NCBI GenBank assembly: GCA_964459325.1
Contig: CAYWKU010000004.1
Span: 62,001 to 126,000 of the forward strand
Length of the DNA stretch: 64,000 nucleotides
Direction: 5' to 3'
Source of the DNA: CAYWKU01 sp964459325
GTDB lineage: Bacteria > RBG-13-61-14 > CAYWKU01
The number at the start of each line of letters is the position of its first letter. Position 1 is the stretch's first letter. This document shows positions 8,839 to 18,093 of this stretch, piece after piece. The translations under genes and the position numbers were made by a program. The notes under the pieces were generated by a model. It was not told where the DNA came from. It saw only the letters and a program-made list of their open reading frames with translations, and ran no database searches.

Positions 8839-8866
8839 ATAGTAGCAACTCTGGCGCATTTGTCAA
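8839..8866 (-). promoter_or_regulatory. Predicted sigma70-type promoter for dsrAB
   Basis: On the minus strand a perfect TTGACA (8866-8861) is followed after 16 bp by TACTAT (8844-8839). Transcription would start near 8831, giving a leader of about 265 nt before dsrA. Confidence 0.6.
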
Positions 8867-9099
8867 TAGGGGGCGAAAAAAACCAGCCCCGAATTTACTG
8901 GATTATTTAGCATATATACCAATATTTTAACCCCTATAAGCCCATTACTGAGCAGGTATTTCATAAGGAAACTATCTGCCGAACAAGCCGAAAATATGGC
9001 CTTTTGCAAGTTCCAAAGCTTAAAAACCACCAATTTATATGTTGAATTATTCAACGGTAGGCGGGTCGGGCTCTTAAATCGGGGAGATTGTTTACATCA

Positions 9100-9801
9100 T
9101 CAATCGGCCTTCTGTGCATATAAGACCATGCTTTTGGGGAAAAAGTAGTTGAGAAATCCCTCCACTTTCCGCATAAAAGGGCTTACGCTGGCCGCCACAA
9201 GCATTTTATGGTAGGCCTTAGGGACGGCGGCGTCATAGTCGTGAAGCCCGAATATGCACCTGAGTATCCAGTATGGTGTGTGGATGGAGTGAGCGAAGCT
9301 TATATCGTAAATACTCAAGTTTTCCGAGGTGATTTTACGGGCCAGCTCGTGGGGGTTGTATATCCGGACGTGCCCTCCTGGGGTGTTAAAATATTCATCC
9401 GATAGCAGCTTGTAGACCCTTTCACTGAACCACGTGGGCACGGTGACGGCGGCTTTGCCGCCCGGTTTGAGCACCCTCACCAACTCCCGCAGGGCCCCCA
9501 CGTCCTCGTAAAGATGTTCCATAACCTCGGCTATAATGACCCTGTCGAAAAATCCGTCCTCGAAGGGCAGGTTGAAAATATCGCCCTGAAAGGCCACGTA
9601 CCGGCCCTTTATATACCCCTGGTCACGCCTGTCCCATACTCCCAACCTTACCGCCTCAAGCTCCTGTCGGCACATGTCGGTCGCCCATACTTGTGAATTT
9701 TCGGCCAGGGCCCGGAAAGTGTGCCTGCCGCCGCCGCAACCGGCGTCCAGCACCCTGTGTCCTTCCTTAATATCCAGCTTGTCGAAATCGACGGTAAGCA
9801 T
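9100..9801 (-). CDS. Class I SAM-dependent methyltransferase
   Basis: The 233-residue protein has the class I SAM-binding motif I (VLDAGCGGGRHT), motif post-I and FDRVIIAEVMEHLYED, then LKPGGKAAVTVP, the pattern of the UbiE/Methyltransf_11 group. The substrate is unknown. It follows the glycosyltransferase by 4 bp and is probably translated with it, so it may modify the same glycan or lipid. The start is uncertain: ATG at 9801 gives the usual N-terminus, but an in-frame ATG at 9837 has a closer GAGAAGG site and would overlap the upstream gene. Confidence 0.8.
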   Translation of the reverse strand: MLTVDFDKLDIKEGHRVLDAGCGGGRHTFRALAENSQVWATDMCRQELEAVRLGVWDRRDQGYIKGRYVAFQGDIFNLPFEDGFFDRVIIAEVMEHLYEDVGALRELVRVLKPGGKAAVTVPTWFSERVYKLLSDEYFNTPGGHVRIYNPHELARKITSENLSIYDISFAHSIHTPYWILRCIFGLHDYDAAVPKAYHKMLVAASVSPFMRKVEGFLNYFFPKSMVLYAQKAD

Positions 9802-9805
9802 GCCT

Positions 9806-11044
9806 TTAACTCGCTCGCCTGGCCAGCACCTCCTCATAAACCTTCTCGGTCATGGCGGCCACTTTCTTCCACGAGTAATTTTCCCGTATACGCCGCTGCC
9901 CCTTTTCCACCATGCTTTTACGCTCGCCGGGATTATCCAGAAGCCGCGAGATTGCCTCGGCCAGGGCTTTCGGCGCCTGGGGAGGCGCCAGCAGGCCGGT
10001 TTCTCCGTGCTCGATAATCTCCGGCAAAGCCCCCGCCTTCGACGCCACAACACCGCTGCCGCACAGGGTGGCCTCCAGCGCGGGCAGCCCGAAGCCTTCG
10101 TAAATGGAAGGCATCACGGTCACCGCCGCCTTCGAGTACTGCTCGATAAGCTCTTCCCCGCTAAGCTTACCGGTAAAAAACACCCTGTCCCGAAGCCCCA
10201 GCTCCTTTATCCATATCCACGCCCACCAGCGGTTGGTGTCGTCCACCACAATCAGCTTCACCCTCTCCGGCAGAAGCTTTAGCGCACGCAAGAGATAAAG
10301 GAAACCCTTCTGGGGGCTGTCTGTATAGCCCACGAAAAGCAGGGAATCGGGGTCACGCTCGATACCGGGCCTCGGGTAAAACGCGTCCACGTCAAGCCCG
10401 TTGCTTACTATCCGAATCCGGTGCGGTTTCACCCGGAAATCGGCCTTCAGCTCGTGGCGGCCCGCTTCCGTGGAAGTGAGCACCATATCTAAATGCCGGG
10501 CCACGAAAGCCTGCATGAGCACCGGAAAAAATTCCACCGCCCCCATGACGTCCACGAAACCCTTGTCCGGCTGATTGATGCTGGCCTTCAAATCCACGCT
10601 CAACGGGTGGTGAACGGTGCTGACCACCGGCAAACCCATCATCCTGAGCGGAAGAACACCGTAACCCAGGGTCTGCACGTCGTGAATCATGTCGAAGCGC
10701 TTGCCGTTTTTCATCAGGCTGACCATAGTTTTCAGCGCGCGGAGGCTGAAAGCCACCGGCTCCGACAGAAACCCCAGCTTTCTGTACATTATTTCCAGCA
10801 TGTTTACGGGATGGAAAGCGGTAAGGGGGTTTTCTTTGGGCAGCCAGTTTTTGTGCCACCCCCAGAAATGGTGGTTTATTTCCCGGCGCACATCGGCCCA
10901 GGGCATGTCGTCGGTGTAGGGCGGCCCGATGATGGCGGTGATTTCATGTCCCCGGCGAGCAAGCTCCCGGCTGAGCTGGTACAGAAAAATGCCCTGCCCC
11001 CCGGAATACATGTTCCCGCGGTAGGAGAGAAAACATATCCTCAT
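9806..11044 (-). CDS. Glycosyltransferase family 4 (GT-B)
   Basis: The 412-residue protein opens with MRICFLSYRGNMYSGGQGIFLYQL, written here only as the N-terminal GT4 acceptor-side motif (GGQGIFLYQL), and has the donor-site motif VTVMPSIYEGFGLPALEA with the EX7E pair, as in GT4 retaining glycosyltransferases. It acts at the cytoplasmic face on cell-envelope glycans or glycolipids; sugar and acceptor are not predictable. It lies 18 bp after a small two-helix membrane protein and 4 bp before the methyltransferase, forming a three-gene unit. Confidence 0.85.
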   Translation of the reverse strand: MRICFLSYRGNMYSGGQGIFLYQLSRELARRGHEITAIIGPPYTDDMPWADVRREINHHFWGWHKNWLPKENPLTAFHPVNMLEIMYRKLGFLSEPVAFSLRALKTMVSLMKNGKRFDMIHDVQTLGYGVLPLRMMGLPVVSTVHHPLSVDLKASINQPDKGFVDVMGAVEFFPVLMQAFVARHLDMVLTSTEAGRHELKADFRVKPHRIRIVSNGLDVDAFYPRPGIERDPDSLLFVGYTDSPQKGFLYLLRALKLLPERVKLIVVDDTNRWWAWIWIKELGLRDRVFFTGKLSGEELIEQYSKAAVTVMPSIYEGFGLPALEATLCGSGVVASKAGALPEIIEHGETGLLAPPQAPKALAEAISRLLDNPGERKSMVEKGQRRIRENYSWKKVAAMTEKVYEEVLARRAS

Positions 11045-11062
11045 GGCGAGCCGAAGTTACCG

Positions 11063-11269
11063 TTATTTGTCATCGGGAGGCGCTTCCGTCTTGAGCATCA
11101 CTATCGTCCAGCCTATCCAGAAACCCAGCGCCAGTACCCCGAGAGTTATTATCGCCACCGGAATGGCCAGCGCCCAGTAACTCTTACTCAAAACACCCAC
11201 TATGAAAAGGGTGGCCACTATTACTATGCATATGCAGATTATAAAGCCGTAAAGTCTAGACCTGTCCAT
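11063..11269 (-). CDS. Small two-helix membrane protein
   Basis: The 68-residue protein has a basic N-terminus (MDRSRLYG), two hydrophobic segments (about residues 8-27 and 33-58) and a short charged tail. No family is recognised. It begins the unit with the glycosyltransferase and methyltransferase and might anchor or regulate them; that is only inference from position. Confidence 0.6.
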   Translation of the reverse strand: MDRSRLYGFIICICIVIVATLFIVGVLSKSYWALAIPVAIITLGVLALGFWIGWTIVMLKTEAPPDDK

Positions 11270-11553
11270 AGTTTACTCCCTTTCCGGGAATTGTTGCCTC
11301 TGCGAACGCAAAGGATACTAACCCATAACCCCTTTGCTGACAAGCCCGACGGGAAAAAGGGTTACACACTCCCGGCGCGCTTTTGTTTAACTCTTTCAGG
11401 GTAAAGGAGGAGAATGCGGCTCTGACTCCTGCCCGGGGTAATTACGCCGGGCTATTATATTTATCCCTTTCAGGGCAAGCATGAGCAAGGCTGGAGCGGT
11501 AAGGCTCCGGCCAAGGCTGCCGTAGGCGGGCCTTCTGAGTTCTTAGAAGGGAG
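11270..11553. other. Gene-free segment with several hairpins
   Basis: The 284-bp gap between two minus-strand genes holds a short inverted repeat GCCCGG/CCGGGC near 11430-11455, a GGAGC/GCTCC hairpin near 11490-11506, and CTTCT/AGAAG just past the kinase stop. CTTTCAGGG occurs twice, near 11392 and 11466. No T-run marks a standard terminator and no ORF is convincing. Confidence 0.5.
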
Positions 11554-14500
11554 CTAATGTTTTTTGCCATCAGAGGTTTTTTTGAATGTGTAGGCGGGGA
11601 AGGTAACCCGGAAGGTGGTGCCTTTTCCGGGCGTTGTTTTGACTCGTATGGAGCCCTTGTGCTTCTTGACGATGTCCTGCACTATACTCAGCCCCAGGCC
11701 GGTTCCCTGGCCACGGGGCTTGGTGGTGTAGAAGGGCTCGAATATTCTTTCCGATTTTTCCGAGTCCATCCCCGGCCCGTCGTCCGATATTTCCAGTACC
11801 GCATTGTTTTTGCCGGTTTTGTATGATTTGATGTATATATTTCCGCCTCCCTGGTTTTGCAGGGCGTGGCTGGAATTTGCCGCCAGGTTTATCACAACCT
11901 GCTGAATCTGGCCCGATATTCCCCATAAGACGGGCGACGGCTCCTCCAGTTGTTTGTTGATTTTCACCTTCCCCCTGGTAAGGTCGTACTCGGCGATGTT
12001 GAGGGCTTCGTCTATTACGCGGTTAAGCGGTACCGGCTCCATTTCTTCGTAATCGGCACGGGAATAATCCAGGAGGTTGTTGACCAGGCGTTCCAGCCTG
12101 TCCGCCGATTCCAGTATCATCTTCGCGTGCCGGCTCTCTTCCTGCGCCTCCTTGCGCTTTTTCAGATTCTGATACAACAACTCTGCGTAGGAAGATATGG
12201 AGGTGAGGGGGTTATTCAGCTCGTGGGCTATGCCCGCTGCCATCTGCCCGACGGTAGCCAGCTTGGAGGATTGTGCCAGCTGGCGCTCCAGCAGCTCCCT
12301 GTCGGTAAGGTCGTATCCGACGAAGATGTACTGAAGTATCCTTCCCTTCAAATCGTGCACCGCCATGGAATTGAAGAAGGTTTTTACTTTTCTTCCGTCT
12401 TTGGTTTTCAGGTTAACTATAAAGCTGGTGGTTTCCTTTCCGTCTTTAATCCGGTTCCAGACCTCCATGGCTTTTTCTTCCATGTCGTACTCTTTCCATA
12501 CCTCAATAGCTCTTCTTCCCACCATTTCCTCTTTTGGAAATCCCAGCACGTGCTCGACGGTGTCGTTCCAGAGGGTGATTATACCGTCGGGACTCATGAC
12601 GATAATCATGGCGCTGGCGTTTTGAAGTATGTTTTCCTGTGTGCGCTCGAGGAAGCACGCCTGGTCGAAGAGCCTGAGGTTGTTAATGGAAACCGCCATC
12701 TGCCTGGCCACGAGCACCAAGAGGTCGAGGTCGTCGGACGGGAAGGGGTTTGGCTGTTCGTTTTCCGCTATCATCAGGCCCAGCCGGTTTTCGCCCATTT
12801 TGAGCGGAATCATAAGCGCCGCGCGCGCATCCGGCAGGAAGCTGTCGTACCGCTTTACCCTTTTCAGGTCCCGGTAATAGATATAGTCCTTTTTGGTGTT
12901 GAGCCAGCTCTTCATCTTTCCCTGTATGGGATAACCGCCCTCGGGGATAACTTCGCGCGTTTTGCCCGTCACGCTCGCCGGCAGCAGCTTGTTTTCGTAG
13001 GAATCGATAAGGAGCACGGCGATTTCCGTTGACGGAAACAGCTCCTTGACGTTATTAACGTACAGAGCGGCCACCTCGCTTTCCTTCATGTCTATCCGAA
13101 ACATTCTCCCGGCCCTCAGCAGCGCTTCCATGTAGCCGGTTTTCCGCGCCAGGTCCTCGTTTCTGTCTTTCAATTCCTCCACAAGCAGGGTGTTTTCCAG
13201 GGCTACTGAAAACTCGTCCGCAATCTGCTTGAATAAGTTGAAATCCTCCTCGCTGAAAGCTTCGGGTTGGTGACTTCCGACGTTGATGGTTCCGAACACC
13301 CTTTCTCCGTGCATTAGGGGCATGTTCATGGCGCTCCGGGAGCCTCGGCCGGCAGCGCCTTCATCATCGATATGAAGGCTCTCCATTTGCCGGAAATCTT
13401 TTACCAGTCGGGGTTTGCCGTTTTCTATCATCTTCCGGGAGAATGTCCCTTCCAGCGGGAAGGAGCCGTGTCGCGGAATGGGGTATTGTCCCGGGTTGAG
13501 CACCCAGTATTCCAGCGAGCCGTTTTTTACCAGCCCTATGGTCAAAACGTCGTGCTCGATAATCCCGGCCATCTCTTCCCGTAGTATCCGGGTAATGCCT
13601 TTGAATCCCGAGCCTTCGACCGAAGCTCTGGCAATTCGATGCATGGCCTGCAGTACTTTCCTTCTCCGCGCCGCCTCCTCCGACAGCCGTTTCTCCTCAG
13701 TGACGTTCCTGCCTATCCCGACAATGCCGTTTATGTTTCCTTCCGCGTCAAAAACGGGCACAGCGTTCCACAGTACCTCGACAGTGCTCCCGTCTTTTAT
13801 ATTCAGCTTGCTGGACAGGTTTTCTATATTCGCGCCGGTTTTCAGGCTTTCAAGCACCTGGCGAAAATCTTTCCTTTCTTCGTCACCGCCGCGCCCGAAG
13901 ACCTCGAATACGCTCTTGCCCAGCACTTCGTCCCTGGAATATCCCGAAAGCTCTTCGGCGGCCTTGTTGAAAAGCACCAGGTCAGCCGAAAGGCTCACGG
14001 CGACGACGGGGGAAGGCGACCTTTCGACTATGCTTTCCTGGTAGTTTCTTTCCCGCCTCAGGCTTTCTTCCAGCTCCGCTTCTTCGGAAACGTCTTCCAG
14101 CAATACCACGACCTCGGTAACGTTTCCGTAGGTGTCCGTAAGCGGAACCCCTTCGGCCCTCAGGGTCATCCGGACTCCGGCCACGTTTACGTAGGGCAGG
14201 CGGGACACGCTGATTCTTTTTCCCTCCAGTCCGGAGCGTATCAATTCTTCCACCTGCGTGCCGGATACCGTTTCAAGTTGCAGGATGTTTGCGCCCATGA
14301 CGGTGGTGCCGGAAATAAGGCCCATTATTTCCCTGAATCGCTCGTTTATGCTCAGCACGGTACCGTCGGTGTCCACGGTAATGATGCCTATGGGGGCGGC
14401 GTTTATGATGTTTTCGTTGTATTCCTTGAGCTCGCGCAACTCCTCGCGGGTGGTGACCCAATCGGTGATGTTCATGAGGAACCCGATAAGCGCCCTTTGG

Positions 14501-16839
14501 CCCAAGTAGGAGGTTACGGTGGCGTGCAGCTCGATGTAGACGCTGCCGCCGTCGCGCCTTATTACTTCCCCCTGCAAGTGGTGCGTGCTTTCGTCCCCTT
14601 TCAGTGCTTTATTAAACAGGTTCTGAAACTCCTCCCGGTCTTCGGGTTTGATAAGCTTCATGATGGAGAAATCTTCCAGCTCTTCCATTTTATAGCCGAG
14701 TATTCGCTCGAGGCGCTCGTTGGCGAAAATGATGCTTCCGTAATTCTCGCCCTCCAATCCGATGATGGTTATTCCCACGCCTACCTCGCCGGCCATATCC
14801 ACCAGCGTCCGGGCTCTTTGCTCCGATTCGGCCAGCTCCTCCTGCACCTTCACCCGGTCGGTGACGTCTCGGCAGAGCATTTCCATCGCCGCCGGAGCAT
14901 CCCCCGTTTGAACCAGGTTGGCGGCTATTTCCACCGCAACACTCGAATCGTCACTTCGCCGAACCCATAAAGTGACCGGCGCTCCTCCACCTTCCTTGGA
15001 GGCTTCTTTCTTGAGTTCTTCGAGAGAGTCCTCGTTTCCGAAAAGGGCGGTGAAGCTTTCTTCCAAAAGTTCATTGGCGCTCGATTTGCCGAGCATTCCC
15101 ACTGCCGCCGGATTTGCGAAAACACATTCGGTTGGGTTGAGATTTTCGTCGCACTTAAACTCCAGCAGACCGTCTCTCATGCTGAGGAAGAGGTTCTCGT
15201 ATCGGCCGGGAGCGGCGCTGGAGCTGTCCAGGTCCAGTATACGGGTTTTTCCCACGTACTCGCGGGTGCGGTATTGATTTACGCGGCTTATCTTGCGGAT
15301 GATTTCTCCCATCCTTTCGGCTTCGGCAGCGATGGTTTCCACGGCTTTCCGGGTAGCGTCATCCTCGCCGGTCAGTCTATTCTGCAACAACTCGGCGTAA
15401 CCCAGTATGGACGTGAGCGGCTGATTCAATTCGTGAGCGGCGGCGCCGGATAGGGCGGCGAGGGCGGCCTGCTTTTCAGCTTCCACCAGTTTTTGCTGGG
15501 CCGCCCGAAGCTCCCTTTCAATCTTTATGCGGGGCCTGATGTCCTGGAATATGCCCACGGTGGCGATTTCTTTGCCCTCTTCGTAAATTACCGCGGCCGA
15601 AACGTTAATCGGGATTTCCTCGCCCTCTTTACTTATTATGGTGTAATGGGTGGCCTCCAGCTTTCCCACCCCACCGTACTCGGAGCTGCGCAGCTTACGC
15701 ATGGCGTCCTTGGCGCCTCCCGGGGAGTAGACATCCACTATGTTCATCTTCCCGATGACTTCCTCGGCCTTGTAACCGGAAATTCGTTCCGCCGCTTCAT
15801 TGAAGACCATTATTTTTCCCTTCATGTCGGCGGCCAGTATGGCGTCCACGCTGGACTGAATAAGGTTTTCGAAGAAATCCTTTGTCCTCTGAAGCTGCTC
15901 CTGGAGCTTCTTTTCCTCGGTAATGTCCTGTAATGACACCAGGGCGTTCGCCTCTTCCCCGGATAAGAGGTCGATTCGCACCAGCACGTCCCGAACGTCC
16001 CCGAGCCTGGTGGCAATTTTGAAGCTTTCACGGGCGGGGCCGGGGGTTGTCCTGTATTCCCGGAAAAACTGCTCGGCCTTGGCGTGGTCCTTTTCGCTCA
16101 CCAGGTCCAGGTAGGTCATCTGCATGGCTTCGGTTTTGGGGTAACCGGTCAGGGCGGTGAATTTGTCGTTTACGTTCACCACCCGGCCCTTGGAGTCGAT
16201 GATAATCAAGCCGTCGCTGGCCAGGTCGAAAAGCTCCTGGTATCTCCGGCGGTAGCGATGTTCTTTGCGGGCTATCTGCTGAGCATCAAGCGTCTGTTGT
16301 TCGTAATCGCTTACGTCCTTCCGGAGCGTTATATTTCGCAATGCGAGAGCCGCGGCGTTGGCCGTAGCTTGAAAGTAATGGAGAGGGACCTCCCCGAGCG
16401 GGTCTCCCTTTTGCTGAAGTCTTAAAAACATCGCCCCGAGTAGCTGGTGGTCGGCGGATACGGGCAGCACGGCGATGCTGCGGATATTTTTGGAATTAAG
16501 GAGTTCGCTTACTTCCCCCAACAGCGTCGAGCTGGCGACATCCTCGATAACAAGGGCCTGTTTTGTTTCGATGACCCTTATCAACTCGGGGTACTTTTCG
16601 AGGTTGATTACCTTGTCCCTGAGCTCGGGGTCTTCGCTGCTGGCGACGATGGTGGCCGTGTCCTCACCTTCGAACAGGACAATGGAACATTCGCCTATTT
16701 CGGTTACTTTTCTAACCTGCCCGGCAATGGTTCTGAGAACGGAATGGGGGTCGGCCATGGAAGCGAGCGCTGCGGTGCTTTCCTCCAGCGCGGAAAGGGC
16801 CTTCTCTATTTTACTGTTTACCTTGCCCGCTTTGGTCAT
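11554..16839 (-). CDS. Giant multi-sensor histidine kinase (3 GAF, 7 PAS, two HisKA domains)
   Basis: The 1761-residue protein has no membrane segment and reads in order GAF (30-170), PAS (196-310), PAS (315-440), a first HisKA with His469 (AAAHELNQPLTSILGYAELL), PAS (540-665), four further PAS units to about 1050 counting from 670, GAF (1055-1220), GAF (1228-1395), PAS (1400-1515), a second HisKA with His1539 (GIAHELNNPLTS), and a C-terminal HATPase with DDGPGM and GTGLGLSI. Only the second HisKA is followed by an ATPase domain. Being soluble, it should sense cytoplasmic signals; ligands are unknown. It overlaps larC by 4 bp (ATGA). No response regulator is adjacent. Confidence 0.9.
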   Translation of the reverse strand: MTKAGKVNSKIEKALSALEESTAALASMADPHSVLRTIAGQVRKVTEIGECSIVLFEGEDTATIVASSEDPELRDKVINLEKYPELIRVIETKQALVIEDVASSTLLGEVSELLNSKNIRSIAVLPVSADHQLLGAMFLRLQQKGDPLGEVPLHYFQATANAAALALRNITLRKDVSDYEQQTLDAQQIARKEHRYRRRYQELFDLASDGLIIIDSKGRVVNVNDKFTALTGYPKTEAMQMTYLDLVSEKDHAKAEQFFREYRTTPGPARESFKIATRLGDVRDVLVRIDLLSGEEANALVSLQDITEEKKLQEQLQRTKDFFENLIQSSVDAILAADMKGKIMVFNEAAERISGYKAEEVIGKMNIVDVYSPGGAKDAMRKLRSSEYGGVGKLEATHYTIISKEGEEIPINVSAAVIYEEGKEIATVGIFQDIRPRIKIERELRAAQQKLVEAEKQAALAALSGAAAHELNQPLTSILGYAELLQNRLTGEDDATRKAVETIAAEAERMGEIIRKISRVNQYRTREYVGKTRILDLDSSSAAPGRYENLFLSMRDGLLEFKCDENLNPTECVFANPAAVGMLGKSSANELLEESFTALFGNEDSLEELKKEASKEGGGAPVTLWVRRSDDSSVAVEIAANLVQTGDAPAAMEMLCRDVTDRVKVQEELAESEQRARTLVDMAGEVGVGITIIGLEGENYGSIIFANERLERILGYKMEELEDFSIMKLIKPEDREEFQNLFNKALKGDESTHHLQGEVIRRDGGSVYIELHATVTSYLGQRALIGFLMNITDWVTTREELRELKEYNENIINAAPIGIITVDTDGTVLSINERFREIMGLISGTTVMGANILQLETVSGTQVEELIRSGLEGKRISVSRLPYVNVAGVRMTLRAEGVPLTDTYGNVTEVVVLLEDVSEEAELEESLRRERNYQESIVERSPSPVVAVSLSADLVLFNKAAEELSGYSRDEVLGKSVFEVFGRGGDEERKDFRQVLESLKTGANIENLSSKLNIKDGSTVEVLWNAVPVFDAEGNINGIVGIGRNVTEEKRLSEEAARRRKVLQAMHRIARASVEGSGFKGITRILREEMAGIIEHDVLTIGLVKNGSLEYWVLNPGQYPIPRHGSFPLEGTFSRKMIENGKPRLVKDFRQMESLHIDDEGAAGRGSRSAMNMPLMHGERVFGTINVGSHQPEAFSEEDFNLFKQIADEFSVALENTLLVEELKDRNEDLARKTGYMEALLRAGRMFRIDMKESEVAALYVNNVKELFPSTEIAVLLIDSYENKLLPASVTGKTREVIPEGGYPIQGKMKSWLNTKKDYIYYRDLKRVKRYDSFLPDARAALMIPLKMGENRLGLMIAENEQPNPFPSDDLDLLVLVARQMAVSINNLRLFDQACFLERTQENILQNASAMIIVMSPDGIITLWNDTVEHVLGFPKEEMVGRRAIEVWKEYDMEEKAMEVWNRIKDGKETTSFIVNLKTKDGRKVKTFFNSMAVHDLKGRILQYIFVGYDLTDRELLERQLAQSSKLATVGQMAAGIAHELNNPLTSISSYAELLYQNLKKRKEAQEESRHAKMILESADRLERLVNNLLDYSRADYEEMEPVPLNRVIDEALNIAEYDLTRGKVKINKQLEEPSPVLWGISGQIQQVVINLAANSSHALQNQGGGNIYIKSYKTGKNNAVLEISDDGPGMDSEKSERIFEPFYTTKPRGQGTGLGLSIVQDIVKKHKGSIRVKTTPGKGTTFRVTFPAYTFKKTSDGKKH

Positions 16840-18002
16840 TTTTCCGTCCCGCGCCCTCTCCAGAAGGCTCTTCTGGCCTCCTCCATGGATATCCCGGCCT
16901 TACCCGCGGCGGCTTTCAGGTCTTCGTACTCCGGTGTCAACCTTATGCTTCCGTCGGGAAGGACCGACTTTTTCGCCCGAATTTTACCTATGTCGGTATT
17001 GACCTTCGTTTCCTCCCTGGGAAGTACACGGCGGGATACCGGATACCACCGGACGCCGATGGTCGAGGAATGTATCAGGAGAGCGTCCATAACCACTCCG
17101 GCATCCCCTTCGGGAGCAAGCGCACGAATCATCACCCCCGGGCGGTTTTTCTTCATCTGCACGTTGACCATGCCCACGTCCAGAGCTCCGGCTTTGAAGA
17201 GCCTGTCCATGAGGGGCTCGAAGTCCTGGGGCGCCATGTCGTCCACGTTTGCCTCCAGACAAATGGCCCGGTCGGCCTCGATTCTATGCTCGCGCTCCCC
17301 GAGCACCAGGCGGAGCACGTTCGGCCTGCCGGGCCAGTCGGCGCTCCCGGCTCCGTAGCCGGTCTTTTTTATGGTCATGGACGGCATGATGCCGCCGGCG
17401 GTTGCAGTGGATTTAAGGATGGCCGCCCCGGTGGGGGTGCACGTTTCCCCGGTGATGTCCACGCCGTAAGTTTCGATTCCTTCAAGCAATTCCAGGGTGG
17501 CCGGAGCGGGGAGTGGGAGCACGCCGTGAGCGCAGGAAACCGTTCCTTTGCCGAGCGGTACGGCCGAGCACGCGGCTTCGTCCACCTCCAGGTAGTCCAA
17601 TGCCGCTGCCGCTCCTATAATATCCACTATGCTATCCACGGCTCCCACCTCGTGGAAATGCACTTTATTCACGGGCTCGCCGTGTATTTTCGCCTCGGCG
17701 CCGGCTAGGGCTTTGAATATGTCCAGCGCTTTTTTGCGCACCTTCGGCGACAGGCCGGAGTGGCCTATAAGCTTTTTTATCTGCCCGTAACTTCGCGGCG
17801 GCTGTTTTCCGGTAATTTTTACATTAACGCGCCGGGCCGCAATAATCCCTTTTCGGGTTTTGGATGAGGTTATTTTCCAACCCCCGACGCCGGTTGCGTT
17901 TACCGCCTGCTCTATTACTTTTTTCGGCGCCCCCAAATCCAACAGCGCTCCCAGAAACATGTCCCCGCTTATTCCACCTATACAATCAATATAGACAAAC
18001 AT
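16836..18002 (-). CDS. larC: LarC, nickel-insertion protein for the nickel-pincer cofactor
   Basis: The 388-residue protein starts MFVYIDCIGGISGDMFLGAL, the LarC/DUF111 signature, and contains KVHFHEVGAVDSIVDIIG and ANVDDMAPQDFEPLMDRLF, typical family motifs. LarC inserts nickel into the pyridinium dithiocarboxylate nucleotide of lactate racemase and related enzymes. Unlike the Lactobacillus gene, which is split and joined by frameshifting, this one is a single frame. LarB, LarE and LarA are not here. The ATG at 18002 is preferred to a TTG 18 bp upstream because of the conserved MFVYID start, though no good ribosome site is seen; TATAAT directly precedes it. It is cotranscribed with the kinase. 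Confidence 0.9.
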   Translation of the reverse strand: MFVYIDCIGGISGDMFLGALLDLGAPKKVIEQAVNATGVGGWKITSSKTRKGIIAARRVNVKITGKQPPRSYGQIKKLIGHSGLSPKVRKKALDIFKALAGAEAKIHGEPVNKVHFHEVGAVDSIVDIIGAAAALDYLEVDEAACSAVPLGKGTVSCAHGVLPLPAPATLELLEGIETYGVDITGETCTPTGAAILKSTATAGGIMPSMTIKKTGYGAGSADWPGRPNVLRLVLGEREHRIEADRAICLEANVDDMAPQDFEPLMDRLFKAGALDVGMVNVQMKKNRPGVMIRALAPEGDAGVVMDALLIHSSTIGVRWYPVSRRVLPREETKVNTDIGKIRAKKSVLPDGSIRLTPEYEDLKAAAGKAGISMEEARRAFWRGRGTEK

Positions 18003-18093
18003 TATTATAGCCCGATTCAATCAACATTTATATTATGTTACTAGATTTTGGATACTTTTTGCAATAACTGCGCAGTGGTTCAAGGATGAAAGA

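Larger units (their letters stand above)
8564..9099. other. AT-rich gene-free region upstream of dsrA
   Basis: This 536-bp stretch is clearly richer in A+T than its surroundings. It holds the predicted dsr promoter (8839-8866), two 14-bp direct repeats in the leader (8755-8801), and the downstream flank of the methyltransferase gene. A 63-codon frame on the minus strand (8863-9054) has no ribosome site or recognisable features and is not called. Confidence 0.7.

Noticed and set aside
8863..9054. 63-codon open frame on the minus strand upstream of dsrA
   Set aside because: It overlaps the predicted dsr promoter, has no ribosome site and its composition follows the local AT-rich DNA.
16836..18002. 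Split larC needing programmed frameshifting
   Set aside because: The frame is continuous from the MFVYID start to the end, with both halves of LarC present.
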